Source: Colwellia sp.
Lineage (GTDB): Bacteria; Pseudomonadota; Gammaproteobacteria; Enterobacterales; Alteromonadaceae
DNA length: 64,000 nucleotides
Assembly: GCA_013215655.1 (NCBI GenBank)
Contig: JABSOX010000014.1
Location: forward strand, 79,479 to 143,478
Reading direction: 5' to 3'
Every line of letters starts with the position of its first letter. The stretch's first letter is position 1. Below are positions 11,706 to 22,229 of this stretch, piece after piece. The translations under genes were made by a program, and so were the position numbers. The notes beneath the pieces were generated by a model that worked only from the letters and a program-made list of their open reading frames with translations, searched no databases and was not told where the DNA came from.

Positions 11706-12163
11706 ATCACTTTAAGGCTTGCTCGCCCTTTTTTCTTAGTCGTCTTTTTCTCTTGACTAACAAGCGTATCATCAGTCTTAGCAGATGAGCTCACGCTCGA
11801 TAAGCTTAAACTTGGCTCCACGTCATTTTGTTCAGGAGGATGTTCGATGGCGAGTGATGTACCTGCACCATTCTCTTTCGCATATATAGCCGCTATAGCG
11901 CCATATGGAATATAAATATGCTCAAGCTTACCACCAAACCTAGCACTAAATTCTATGCTGTCGTTACCTAAAGCAATAGTACCTACTGCTGATGAAGAAA
12001 CATTAAGAATTATTTGTCCATCATTAACATACGACATAGGTACTAAAACACCATAAACATTAACGTCAACAACGACATAAGGTGTTAGTTGATTATCAGT
12101 GATCCACTGATAAAAAGCCCTAACAATATAGGGCTTATTAGAGGTCATAGATATTTCAGACAC
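11699..12163 (-). CDS. sspB: ClpXP protease specificity-enhancing factor SspB
   Basis: PYIVRAFYQWITDNQLTPYVVVDV...; adjacent to sspA. Confidence 0.95.
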   Translation of the reverse strand: MSEISMTSNKPYIVRAFYQWITDNQLTPYVVVDVNVYGVLVPMSYVNDGQIILNVSSSAVGTIALGNDSIEFSARFGGKLEHIYIPYGAIAAIYAKENGAGTSLAIEHPPEQNDVEPSLSLSSVSSSAKTDDTLVSQEKKTTKKKGRASLKVIK

Positions 12164-12804
12164 TACACTGGATTTCCAAAACGTAATTCACGCTCAGTTT
12201 CAGTTAATGATGCTTGAAAAGACTCACGTTCAAACAATCTTAACATGTAGGTTTTTAGTTCTTTTGAACCTTGGCCATCAAGCTCAATACCAAATACCGG
12301 TAATCGCCATAATAATGGGGCCAAATAACAATCAACTAAACTAAAGTCTTCACTCATAAAATATGGCGCTTCATTTAGAATAGGGGCAATGCTTAATAAG
12401 CTTTCTCTCAATTCGATACGTGCTTTACTCGCCGCATCAGCAGGTCCACTAAGGATTATTTTCGCAAGGCTATAATAGTCTTGCTCAATGCGATGCATCA
12501 TAAGACGACTACGACCGCGAGAAACAGGGTAAACAGGCATCAGTGGCGGATGAGGAAAACGCTCATCAAGATATTCAATAATGATTTTAGCTTCATATAA
12601 AGCCAAATCACGGTCAATTAACGTTGGAATAGTTCCATACGGGTTTAATTCAAACAGCTCGTCTGGCAAATTATCCATATCAACTAAATGAATGTCTACA
12701 CCAACACCTTTTTCCGCTAATGCGATGCGTGTTTGATGACTGTACATATCATCTGCATGTGAATATAAATTCATAACAGAGCGTTTGTTTGCAGCTACGG
12801 CCAT
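12163..12804 (-). CDS. sspA: Stringent starvation protein A
   Basis: GST-like fold, ANKRSVMNLYSHADDMYSHQTRIALAEKGV. Confidence 0.95.
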   Translation of the reverse strand: MAVAANKRSVMNLYSHADDMYSHQTRIALAEKGVGVDIHLVDMDNLPDELFELNPYGTIPTLIDRDLALYEAKIIIEYLDERFPHPPLMPVYPVSRGRSRLMMHRIEQDYYSLAKIILSGPADAASKARIELRESLLSIAPILNEAPYFMSEDFSLVDCYLAPLLWRLPVFGIELDGQGSKELKTYMLRLFERESFQASLTETERELRFGNPV

Positions 12805-12936
12805 AATGCCTCCAAAAAATTCTTAATTAAAAAATAATAAACCCAAACAATCTAGTTTACCTAAATTATTTGGGTATCAAGAGGTTAAAAACCTCAGAAA
12901 TTAAACGATGCCACTATACCTTGAGTATATATAGAT

Positions 12937-13650
12937 TTAGTGTACATCTCTCCAATATTCAACTTTAAGCAAATAAGCAAAAATTAGAAATATAAATAAA
13001 AAGCCAATAACCCAATAGCCCATGGCTTCACGTTCTAATTTATTTGGTTCAGCGGTGTATTCTAAAAAGTTAGCTAAATCACGAGAAAAAGCATCATACT
13101 CTTCAGTTGTCATTGAACCACCCTTTGCCTCAGTTAAGTTACCATGCTCATCAAGGGTACGAATCCCTTGCAAACCTTGTAATACGTGAGGCATACCAAC
13201 ATCTTTAAATACTTTATTATTAACACCAAACGGACGTTCAGGATCAATATAAAACGAACGTAAATAAGTGTAAATATAATCTGGACCCGGCTTTAAACGT
13301 GCCATTAAGGTTAAATCTGGTGGTGCACTACCAAACCATTTAGCCGCATCTTTTGCAGGCATAGTATTTAAAATATGCTCACCCGGTTTTTGACCATTGG
13401 TTAAATATTTAGCTAAACCTTCTTCTTCACTAATACCTAAATCAGTAAATGTGCGGTTATAACGCTGATATTGTAACTGATGACAACCCAAACAATAACT
13501 TACATATGAATCAAAACCACGTTTAAGTGATTCTTTATCAGCTAAATCATTACCTGCTTTGTCTAAATGCATGCCACCACTTGAGGCCAATACAAACAAT
13601 GGCACAAGTGCAAAAATTCCGAACGTAAAGGCTCTAATAAGTTTTTTCAT
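12937..13650 (-). CDS. petC: Cytochrome c1 of the bc1 complex
   Basis: CLGCH haem motif; bc1 operon order. Confidence 0.95.
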   Translation of the reverse strand: MKKLIRAFTFGIFALVPLFVLASSGGMHLDKAGNDLADKESLKRGFDSYVSYCLGCHQLQYQRYNRTFTDLGISEEEGLAKYLTNGQKPGEHILNTMPAKDAAKWFGSAPPDLTLMARLKPGPDYIYTYLRSFYIDPERPFGVNNKVFKDVGMPHVLQGLQGIRTLDEHGNLTEAKGGSMTTEEYDAFSRDLANFLEYTAEPNKLEREAMGYWVIGFLFIFLIFAYLLKVEYWRDVH

Positions 13651-14915
13651 TATCCTGATACCCTCTCTGGAACTGGTTTGGTTTTCTCATTTTTACTGTA
13701 GATCCACAATGCAACAAAGAAACCAAAATAACCAAAAGTAGCAATCGTACCTATCATGTTATTGATTGGTGTTGCAGGCATTGTACCTAAAGCACCTAAA
13801 GCAATAAAACAAATAGCAAACTGCATCAGATTAACGGTATGAGCAGTACAACGATATTTAATTGACTTAACTGTACCACGGTCAAACCAAGGTAATAAGA
13901 ACAACACAATAATCGCAGAAAACATACCAATCGCGCCTAATAATTTATCAGGAATAACACGAAGAACAGTATAAAACGGACCAAAGTACCATACCGGAGC
14001 GATATGCTCAGGAGTTTTTAAACCATTTGCAGGTTCAAAATTTGGCGCTTCCATAAAGTAACCACCACCTTCTGGTGCAAAAAACATTACCCAACAAAAA
14101 ATGATTAAGAAAATCACTATTGCTACTAAATCTTTTACTGTGTAGTAAGGATGGAATGGTATCGCATCAACGATGTCATATTTCTTAGTATATTGTTCAT
14201 GGAACTGAAACTTACTTTGCTCTTCAAGAGGAACACTACCTTTAGGTTTCTTAATATCAGTACCTTCAGGATTATTTGAACCTACTTCATGTAAAGCTAG
14301 AATATGTAAGAATACAAGAATCACTAATACCAAAGGTAAAGCAGCAACATGCAATGCAAAGAAGCGATTTAAGGTTGCACCAGAGATAACGTAATCACCA
14401 CGTATCCATAAGGTTAAATCATCACCAATGATTGGAATAGCACCAAATAATGAAATGATTACTTGTGCGCCCCAATAGGACATATTACCCCAAGGTAATA
14501 AATAACCCATGAAAGCTTCAGCCATCAAGACTAAGAAGATAAACATACCAAATAACCACAATAATTCGCGAGGTTTTTGATAAGAGCCATACATCATGCC
14601 ACGAAACATATGCATGTATACTACGACGAAAAACGCAGATGCACCTGTTGAATGCATATAACGTAACAACCACCCATAATCAACATCACGCATGATATAT
14701 TCGATAGAAGCAAAAGCACCTTCATTTGATGGTTCGTAGTTCATCGTTAACCAAATACCCGTAAGTAATTGATTCACTAAAACCACACTCGCTAAAATCC
14801 CAAAAACATACCAAAAGTTAAAGTTTTTTGGTGCTGGGTATTGAGCAGCATGCTTGTTCATTGCATCCATCAAGGGTAAACGTTTTTCGATCCAAGCCAT
14901 TAAATTTGCAAACAT
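13650..14915 (-). CDS. petB: Cytochrome b of the bc1 complex
   Basis: YGWLLRYMHSTGASAFF; GYLLPWGNMSYWGAQVI; multiple TM segments. Confidence 0.97.
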   Translation of the reverse strand: MFANLMAWIEKRLPLMDAMNKHAAQYPAPKNFNFWYVFGILASVVLVNQLLTGIWLTMNYEPSNEGAFASIEYIMRDVDYGWLLRYMHSTGASAFFVVVYMHMFRGMMYGSYQKPRELLWLFGMFIFLVLMAEAFMGYLLPWGNMSYWGAQVIISLFGAIPIIGDDLTLWIRGDYVISGATLNRFFALHVAALPLVLVILVFLHILALHEVGSNNPEGTDIKKPKGSVPLEEQSKFQFHEQYTKKYDIVDAIPFHPYYTVKDLVAIVIFLIIFCWVMFFAPEGGGYFMEAPNFEPANGLKTPEHIAPVWYFGPFYTVLRVIPDKLLGAIGMFSAIIVLFLLPWFDRGTVKSIKYRCTAHTVNLMQFAICFIALGALGTMPATPINNMIGTIATFGYFGFFVALWIYSKNEKTKPVPERVSG

Positions 14916-15517
14916 TACGCGTCTCCTGTACTTGCATCGGGGCCGACACCAATAAGTAAGGTGCCTGCTGATGGGAATGAGTGCTCTGGAACAACTAAGT
15001 TAGTTGGTGCAGGAACGCTTTGAAATACACGACCTGCCATATCAAATTTAGAACCATGACATGGACAATAAAAACCATCAGCAACGCCTTCGACTTGCTC
15101 TTCAAAATTACCTTTATAGTAAGTAGGAGCACAACCTAAATGTGTACATACCCCTAAAGCCACCATAAATTCAGGTTTAATTGAACGATAAGCATTTGTT
15201 GCATACACCGGTTGTTGTGGTTCAGTTGATTCAGGATCTTTTAATTGATCATCTAGAGCAGCTAAAGCAGCGAGTACTTCTTCTGTTCGACGCACAACAT
15301 ATACAGGTTTTCCACGCCATTCAGCTCTAATTAACTGACCGGGTTCTATTTTACTTACATTGACTTCAACCGGAGCACCAGCAGCTTTCGCTCTAGCACT
15401 CGGGTTCCAAGAACCAATGAAAGGCACAGCCAAACCGACAACACCAACACCACCAACTACTGAAGTAGCTGCAGTTAAAAAGCGTCGACGGCCGTTATTA
15501 ACGGGCGCATTGCTCAT
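14915..15517 (-). CDS. petA: Ubiquinol-cytochrome c reductase Rieske iron-sulfur subunit
   Basis: CTHLGCAP...CPCHGS Rieske motifs; Tat-like N-terminus. Confidence 0.97.
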   Translation of the reverse strand: MSNAPVNNGRRRFLTAATSVVGGVGVVGLAVPFIGSWNPSARAKAAGAPVEVNVSKIEPGQLIRAEWRGKPVYVVRRTEEVLAALAALDDQLKDPESTEPQQPVYATNAYRSIKPEFMVALGVCTHLGCAPTYYKGNFEEQVEGVADGFYCPCHGSKFDMAGRVFQSVPAPTNLVVPEHSFPSAGTLLIGVGPDASTGDA

Positions 15518-15793
15518 TCAAAATCTCCAAATAATATTTAACTAAACCTACTTGATTTTTATTATTCTAAAATAAAAAATACATTTCATTACGATCTAAT
15601 TAAATTAGCGATAAAAAAATTTTTCTGATCATAAAGAAATGCCCTATTTTTTACAAGGAAAATAAGCGAAACATCAGTTATATATAGATATTTAACTGAT
15701 TAGAGGAAGGTTAATACGAATACTTATCACTCACCTTGGTGATTCTTAATTACGCATCAATAAATGCTGCGCAATTAAGCTTATGGTTCATAG

Positions 15794-16249
15794 TTAAATT
15801 TTAAATTTTTTATTGCCAAATTTTTTGGCAAAAGCGGCTATTGGTTTATTATTACAAGAAATAGTTCGATAGAATTCTTTTGATTTAGATAGTTTTGCTT
15901 TTAGTGCTTTATAACTTTCATTTGAGCTAGCGGCAGCAATACAAATATCAGCTTCGACATTGCCCATTGAATTATCAAATGAAAAAACTTTAACTGCCTT
16001 GCTACTTGTATTCATATGATACTTTCTAGCAAACTTTTCAATAGTTAAACCATTACAACTTAAGTTACGTACTGAAGCATCACTATATTTATGCTCTTTA
16101 ATTTTAGCTTTTAAGACTGCATCAGATGTCGCTGCGGCGATACAAATATCAGTATGTGCTGAACCATCCGCATTAGAAAATTTTACATCTTTAGCTGAAA
16201 CACTACTTACCAATGCCGTCATGGCAATAGTTAACATGATTTTTCTCAT
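15794..16249 (-). CDS. Secreted small protein with two tandem repeats (DUF3718-like)
   Basis: Signal peptide; duplicated DICIAAA...LSCN...I..FA.K pattern. Confidence 0.6.
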   Translation of the reverse strand: MRKIMLTIAMTALVSSVSAKDVKFSNADGSAHTDICIAAATSDAVLKAKIKEHKYSDASVRNLSCNGLTIEKFARKYHMNTSSKAVKVFSFDNSMGNVEADICIAAASSNESYKALKAKLSKSKEFYRTISCNNKPIAAFAKKFGNKKFKI

Positions 16250-16442
16250 TATTAAACCCCTTTTTTAGTTGGCTCTTTAAAAGTAGACTAAATTTGATAT
16301 ATGTAAAGAAGTGTTACCTTGATGAAAAACAAGAAAAAGTAAACTAAAACGCAGAGCATAAATGTTAATTTAATACATAGAAGGCTAGAGTCAAAAGTGC
16401 TAATAAAGGCGGTATCACTACAAGAAGTCGTTTTTTAGATAT

Positions 16443-16470
16443 AAAAAAACCGACATAATGTCGGTTTTTT
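16443..16470 (-). terminator. Terminator after rpsI
   Basis: aaaaaaccgacataatgtcggtttttt. Confidence 0.85.
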
Positions 16471-16490
16471 GAAAACGTATAAAGTAAATA

Positions 16491-16883
16491 TTAACGTTTT
16501 GAAAATTGTGGCTTTTTACGAGCCTTGTGTAAACCAACTTTCTTACGTTCAACTTTACGAGCATCACGAGTAACAAATCCAGCTTGACGTAGAGAACTAC
16601 GTAAAGTTTCATCAAACTCCATTAATGCACGAGTAATACCGTGACGAATTGCGCCAGCTTGACCAGAAATACCACCACCTGAAACAGTGATGTTAAAGTC
16701 AAATTTTTCTGCCATTTCAACTAACACTAGCGGTTGACGAACAACCATAACAGCCGTTTCACGAGGAAAGTATACCGCAATGTCACGCTTGTTAATTGTA
16801 ATAGTGCCTTTACCAGCCTTCATAAACACACGAGCTGTAGAGCTTTTACGACGACCAGTACCGTAATATTGATTATCAGCCAT
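16491..16883 (-). CDS. rpsI: 30S ribosomal protein S9
   Basis: [20 protein letters not shown] ... [11 protein letters not shown]; start adjusted to 16883. Confidence 0.98.
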   Translation of the reverse strand: MADNQYYGTGRRKSSTARVFMKAGKGTITINKRDIAVYFPRETAVMVVRQPLVLVEMAEKFDFNITVSGGGISGQAGAIRHGITRALMEFDETLRSSLRQAGFVTRDARKVERKKVGLHKARKKPQFSKR

Positions 16884-16885
16884 TG

Positions 16886-17314
16886 TTAAATCTCCCAAGG
16901 TTGTGGTTGTTGAGCAGTATGCGTATGCTCAGGGCCTGCGAATACTTTAAGTTTGCGGAACATGTCACGACCTAAAGGACCTTTAGGTAACATGCCTTTA
17001 ACTGCAAATTCAAGTACACGTGTAGGTGCTTTTTCAATTAACTTTTCAAAGCTAATTTGCTTAAGACCACCAGGGAACTCAGTATGCGAGTAGTAAATTT
17101 TACCTTTCGCTTTATTACCTGTTACACGTACTTTCTCAGCATTGATAACAACGATGTAATCGCCAGTATCTACGTGAGGAGTATATTCTGCTTTATGCTT
17201 GCCGCGTAAACGGCTTGCAATTTCAGTAGCGATACGACCAAGAGTTTTGTTCTCAGCGTCCACTAGAAACCATTCGCGTTGTACGCTTTCTGGTTTTGCT
17301 ACAAAAGTTTTCAT
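16886..17314 (-). CDS. rplM: 50S ribosomal protein L13
   Basis: [52 protein letters not shown]. Confidence 0.98.
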   Translation of the reverse strand: MKTFVAKPESVQREWFLVDAENKTLGRIATEIASRLRGKHKAEYTPHVDTGDYIVVINAEKVRVTGNKAKGKIYYSHTEFPGGLKQISFEKLIEKAPTRVLEFAVKGMLPKGPLGRDMFRKLKVFAGPEHTHTAQQPQPWEI

Positions 17315-17456
17315 TTAAAAAACCCAATATTAGAATGTTACTAAAAAATAATCTTATGATTATCAGTTAAAAGACTACGCCATTACCCCTTCGAGTATCG
17401 AGTCCAGCGCCTAGTATCTTGGGGATATTAGACATTTGTAACGTCAGGGAGCGCGC

Positions 17457-17485
17457 ATTATACAGAAGTTACTTATAAAGATCAC
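17457..17485 (-). promoter_or_regulatory. Candidate rplM-rpsI promoter
   Basis: Minus strand GTGATC-N17-TATAAT followed directly by a GCGCGC discriminator. Confidence 0.55.
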
Positions 17486-17691
17486 GCCTAATTTTCATTC
17501 AATGTTTAATTTATTTTTGTAACTCATTTATAGCTGAAAGATATTACCACTTCCCTCAAAGATCACGTTTAACGTCCTTTCAATATTTAATTGTTTTTGT
17601 AACTCATTTATAGTTGAAAGATGTTACCACTTATCTCAATGATTACGTTTAACGTTCTTTCAATATTTAATTGTCTTTGTAACTCACTTAT
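17480..17691. repeat. Tandem repeat, ~80-81 bp unit, about 2.6 copies
   Basis: Units start at 17480, 17561 and 17641 (gatcacg/gatcacgtttaacgt/gattacgtttaacgt ... gtaactcatttatag). Confidence 0.9.
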
Positions 17692-17841
17692 TAACTTCAG
17701 GGGGATTGTCCTCCTCCGTAGTCCAGGTCTAACCTTCTATGGAATAAATCGGCTCACCAAATTAGCAAAATAAAAAGCAAGCTATAGACAAATATGGATT
17801 TGAGCACAGAATTATTTTTCTATGCTCTTTTTAAAATATAA

Positions 17842-18957
17842 TTATGGCAAATGTTCACTCGCTAAATAGTCATGCGATTGCATTTCTTGTAGGCGACTCA
17901 AGCAACGTTTAAATTCAAAAACTAGGCGACCACCTTGATATAATTCTTCTAAAGCAACTTGTGCAGAAATGATTAATTTCACATTTCGCTCATAAAATTC
18001 ATCCACCAAAGCAATAAACCGTCTTGCGGCATCATCACTATCAACATTCATTTGTGTCACATTTGACAATAAAACCGTATGGTAAAGTCGACTCAATTCC
18101 ATGTAATCACCTTGGCTGCGGGCAGATTCGCATAATGTCGAAAAACTAAAATGTACTAAACCGTCCGATTCTTCAATTGTGGTTAATTGACGGTTATTTA
18201 TTTCAATTATTTTATTTTTATGACCGGTATCGACCGAAAGCTGAGTAAAATATCGAGATAAATTTTCATTAGCTTTCTCATCTAAAGGAAAATGATAAAT
18301 TTCTGCTTGCTCTAAAGTCCGTAAACGATAATCAATACCGCTATCAACATTCACCACATTACAGTGTTGGTTAATTAATTTTATCGCAGGTAAAAAACGT
18401 TCTCGTTGTAAACCATTACGATAAAGCTCATCGGGAATAATATTGGAAGTGGCAACTAAGGTGACATTTAACGCAAAGAGCTCTTCAAACAGTGCACCTA
18501 AAATCATCGCATCAGTAATATCTGAAACAAAAAATTCGTCAAAACAAATAATACACGTTTCATCAGCAAAACGTTTTGCAATAATTTTTAGTGGATCAGC
18601 TTGGCCTGTTAAGGTTTTCAGCTCTTGATGAACACGATGCATAAAACGGTGAAAGTGAACACGCATTTTATTTTTAAATGGCAAACAATCATAAAACGTA
18701 TCAACCAAATAGGTTTTACCACGGCCAACTCCACCCCAGAAGTAAAGCCCATCAATGGTTTTTATTTCTGATTTAGCCACCACGCGTTTCCAGCGATTAA
18801 AGACTTTTTTAAAACCAGTGGTCGGTAACGGCTTATTTTGTAAATCTTCATAGAGGCGTTGTAATTTTTTTACGGCATTTTCTTGTGCTGCATCATATTG
18901 AAAGTCATCACGGGTTAAATCTTCTGTATACTTCTCAAGAGGAGAAAGGTTTATCAT
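17842..18957 (-). CDS. zapE: Cell division protein ZapE (AFG1-like ATPase)
   Basis: GLYFWGGVGRGKTYLVDTFYDCLP; CFDEFFVSDITDAMILGALFEELF. Confidence 0.94.
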   Translation of the reverse strand: MINLSPLEKYTEDLTRDDFQYDAAQENAVKKLQRLYEDLQNKPLPTTGFKKVFNRWKRVVAKSEIKTIDGLYFWGGVGRGKTYLVDTFYDCLPFKNKMRVHFHRFMHRVHQELKTLTGQADPLKIIAKRFADETCIICFDEFFVSDITDAMILGALFEELFALNVTLVATSNIIPDELYRNGLQRERFLPAIKLINQHCNVVNVDSGIDYRLRTLEQAEIYHFPLDEKANENLSRYFTQLSVDTGHKNKIIEINNRQLTTIEESDGLVHFSFSTLCESARSQGDYMELSRLYHTVLLSNVTQMNVDSDDAARRFIALVDEFYERNVKLIISAQVALEELYQGGRLVFEFKRCLSRLQEMQSHDYLASEHLP

Positions 18958-19128
18958 TAATTCGCCATTATATTTATTGTTTATATGCAGTTTGCGCTTG
19001 AAAAAACTATTTTAGCAAACATATCTAGTATATATATACCCAAGTAAACGATTTTAAACAAAACTCTCAATATTCATGTGGAAAAACATTTCCATTATTT
19101 TTCATTCGTACAATCAAGGTAATTTAGT

Positions 19129-19593
19129 ATGACAATTTTATCAGGCTTATTAATTTTTATTATCGGTGCAGTTGCAGGATTTATCGTCAACAAATTTTTT
19201 AGTGCTTCATCTCAGAATCAGCAAAAACTTGCAGAAAAAGTGAATCATAGTGAAACCGCTTTAGAACAATATAAACTTGATGTTGCCGAACATTTAGATA
19301 GTTCAGCCAAGTTATTAGAACAAATGAATAGCACCTGTAAAATCGCTATGGAGCAAATGGCACAGAGTACAAAATTGTTACAACAAGCAACGCCTGAAGA
19401 GTCAGTGGCTATGCCTTTTTTCTCAAAAGAAACGCAAGAGCAATTAGCTCAAACAGTCAACCTTAGGCATAACAAAGAAGATAAAAAAGAAGAAGAACAA
19501 GTTACAGAAGCACCATTGGATTATTCAGGTAACCCAAGTGGACTATTTGATGACAAGAAACAAAGTGTTACAAATACTGAAACCAGCAGTTAG
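19129..19593 (+). CDS. zapG: ZapG/YhcB family (DUF1043) membrane protein
   Basis: N-terminal TM, coiled coil; located between zapE and degQ. Confidence 0.85.
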   Translation: MTILSGLLIFIIGAVAGFIVNKFFSASSQNQQKLAEKVNHSETALEQYKLDVAEHLDSSAKLLEQMNSTCKIAMEQMAQSTKLLQQATPEESVAMPFFSKETQEQLAQTVNLRHNKEDKKEEEQVTEAPLDYSGNPSGLFDDKKQSVTNTETSS

Positions 19594-19671
19594 GAACTTA
19601 AGCACAATTAGCCAGTCTCAATTTGAGTAGTTTTTTAAGTCTGTTTATTTTAGTTAGGAGTTGTCTTAAAT

Positions 19672-21027
19672 ATGAAAAAAATGTCTGTTCTAGCAAGTAC
19701 CATTATTTTATCGAGCACTATCGCTTTATCAAGTTTACCCGCGAGTGCCAATTTACCCCTTTCAGTTAATGGTCAATTAATGCCGAGTTTGGCACCGATG
19801 TTAACTGGAGTAACTCCTGCTGTTGTTTTGATTTCAGTGAAAGGCACCCACGAAATTAAACCTAAAGTCCCTGATGCATTTAAATTTTTCTTTGGTCGTC
19901 CTCGTCAAGGTCAATCACAAGAGCGTGAATTTCGCGGCTTAGGCTCTGGCGTTATCATCGATGCAGATGAAGGTTATATTGTTACCAATAACCATGTTAT
20001 TGCCGAAGCTGATGAAATATTAATTACGCTCAAAGATGGTCGTCAAATAGAGGCTAAAAAAATAGGTACTGATGAAGGCAGCGACATTGCTTTATTACAA
20101 ATAGATGCCGACGATCTAGTTGAAATAAAAATGGCTGATTCTGACAATTTGCGGGTTGGTGATTTTGCCATCGCTATTGGCAGCCCTTTTGGCTTAGGTC
20201 AAACAGTAACCTCAGGTATTGTCAGTGCATTAGGTCGTAGTGGTCTTAACATTGAAAATTACGAAGACTTTATTCAAACCGATGCAGCAATTAACAGTGG
20301 TAACTCAGGTGGCGCATTAGTTAATTTACGTGGTGAATTAATTGGCATTAATACCGCTATTTTAGGTCCAAATGGTGGTAATGTCGGTATTGGTTTTGCT
20401 ATCCCAAGCACAATGGTTAATAACTTAATCGGTCAGATTATCGAGTTTGGTGAAGTTCGCCGCGGTATTCTTGGTGTATCAGGTCGAAGTGTTAATAGTG
20501 AACTCGCTAAAGCGATGGAGCTAGAAGTTAATCAAGGAGGATTTGTTGAACAAGTTGCTCCTGACTCCGCTGCAGAAGAAGCAGGTATAAAAGCGGGTGA
20601 TGTTATCACTAAAGTAAACGGTAAACTCGTTAAATCGTTTAGTGAATTGAAAGGTAAAATTGGCTCTATTGGTGCAGGAAAAAGTGTCAAAATCACCGTC
20701 ATTCGCCCTAATGGTAAAGAAAAACAATTCAATGTTACCTTAAAGAAATCAAAAACAGCAAATATTGAAGCGGCAAGTATTCATCGTATGTTAGATGGTG
20801 CTAAATTGGAAAATAACCTTGATAATAACGGTATTGACGTCAAAGAAATCGCTCAAGATAGTCCCGCTGCAATTATAGGTTTACTCGAAGGCGATATTAT
20901 TAATGGTGTTAACCGCACACGTTTAAAAAACATTGCTGAATTACGTAACTTCTTAAAAGATCGCAAAGGTGTATTTGCTTTAAATATTATCCGTGGAAAT
21001 ACTAATTTATATTTAATGATCCGTTAA
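19672..21027 (+). CDS. degQ: Do family periplasmic serine endoprotease DegQ
   Basis: Trypsin-like triad (NNHVI, DIALLQI, NSGNSGGALVN) and two PDZ domains. Confidence 0.93.
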   Translation: MKKMSVLASTIILSSTIALSSLPASANLPLSVNGQLMPSLAPMLTGVTPAVVLISVKGTHEIKPKVPDAFKFFFGRPRQGQSQEREFRGLGSGVIIDADEGYIVTNNHVIAEADEILITLKDGRQIEAKKIGTDEGSDIALLQIDADDLVEIKMADSDNLRVGDFAIAIGSPFGLGQTVTSGIVSALGRSGLNIENYEDFIQTDAAINSGNSGGALVNLRGELIGINTAILGPNGGNVGIGFAIPSTMVNNLIGQIIEFGEVRRGILGVSGRSVNSELAKAMELEVNQGGFVEQVAPDSAAEEAGIKAGDVITKVNGKLVKSFSELKGKIGSIGAGKSVKITVIRPNGKEKQFNVTLKKSKTANIEAASIHRMLDGAKLENNLDNNGIDVKEIAQDSPAAIIGLLEGDIINGVNRTRLKNIAELRNFLKDRKGVFALNIIRGNTNLYLMIR

Positions 21028-21049
21028 TTACTTTTATATATATTATTGA

Positions 21050-21073
21050 AGAGGCTCCATTTGGAGCCTTTTT
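21050..21073 (+). terminator. Terminator after degQ
   Basis: gaggctccatttggagccttttttg. Confidence 0.85.
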
Positions 21074-21117
21074 TGTATCAAAAAACTCTATATTAAAATT
21101 ATCGATCCAAGTAATTT

Positions 21118-22215
21118 ATGTTACGCTTAAATAAAATAACGACAAAATATAATCCTTTGAAACTTATCGAAATACTTAAGTATATTATCCGCTCTGCCAG
21201 CTACGGTGTCATTGTTGCAGTTGTTTTACTACTTTTAATCCCAAGTTTACGAGAAAACAATCTTCGGGCGCTCAACATCTTTCAGGCTCCGCCTCAACAA
21301 ACAAAGGCGCTTTCCTATGCCAAAGCCGTCAGAGAAGCTGGACCTGCGGTCGTTAATATTTACTCTCAAGAAATCCAAACAAAAGTTGGTTATGGTAGAG
21401 CCGCACAAAAGAGTGCCCGATTGGGCTCAGGTGTTATCATGGATAGTGGCGGATACATTTTAACTAATTTTCATGTTGTGCAAAATGCTGATGAGGTCAT
21501 CGTGGTATTGCAAAGTGGTCAACTATTAGCCGCTGAGTTGATTGGTTATGATATTTATACTGATTTGGCTGTTTTAAAAGTTGCCGCAAATAACCTGCCA
21601 ACAATACCACAACAAGATGGTTTGATTTCACAAGCAGGAGATGTAGTACTTGCCATAGGTAATCCCTTTAACTTAGGTCAAACAGTGACTCAAGGGATCA
21701 TCAGCGCAACAGGACGCAATGGTTTAAGTAATACTAGTTATTTAGAATTTTTACAAATGGATGCAGCCATCAATAAAGGCAACTCCGGTGGCGCTTTAGT
21801 AAATACTAATGGTAATTTAGTAGGCATAAACTCTCGTAATTTTTCAAACCCCAATTTAAATATTCAAGGGATTTTCTTTGCCGTTCCTTATCAGTTAGCT
21901 AATAAAATAATGAAAAAAATTATCGCCCATGGTCGAGTAGTTCGCGGTTGGCTCGGTGTTACAGCTAGAGAATATCGATCTAATGTTAAAGGTTTTGTTG
22001 TTGATCAAATTGCACCAAATAGCCCCGCAGCTAAAGCAGGTTTACAAGCGAATGACGTGATTTATCAAATAGGTGAAATATCGATTGATTCGATAAACCA
22101 AGCGTTAGACATCGTTGCTGAAACTACACCCAATACCACCTTAATGTTTAAATTATATCGAGCCAAAGATCAACTTAACATTCCGGTAACGATTGTTGAA
22201 AATACACCGTTGTAA
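21118..22215 (+). CDS. degS: Outer membrane stress sensor protease DegS
   Basis: N-terminal TM anchor, protease domain, single PDZ; next to degQ. Confidence 0.93.
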   Translation: MLRLNKITTKYNPLKLIEILKYIIRSASYGVIVAVVLLLLIPSLRENNLRALNIFQAPPQQTKALSYAKAVREAGPAVVNIYSQEIQTKVGYGRAAQKSARLGSGVIMDSGGYILTNFHVVQNADEVIVVLQSGQLLAAELIGYDIYTDLAVLKVAANNLPTIPQQDGLISQAGDVVLAIGNPFNLGQTVTQGIISATGRNGLSNTSYLEFLQMDAAINKGNSGGALVNTNGNLVGINSRNFSNPNLNIQGIFFAVPYQLANKIMKKIIAHGRVVRGWLGVTAREYRSNVKGFVVDQIAPNSPAAKAGLQANDVIYQIGEISIDSINQALDIVAETTPNTTLMFKLYRAKDQLNIPVTIVENTPL

Positions 22216-22229
22216 ATCGTTTTTTAATT

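Noticed and set aside
16418-16615. 65-aa ORF overlapping the rpsI 3' end
   Set aside because: Out-of-frame reading of rpsI and its terminator.
17480-17691. Possible CRISPR array
   Set aside because: Contiguous tandem units of ~80 bp with no repeat/spacer alternation and no cas genes.
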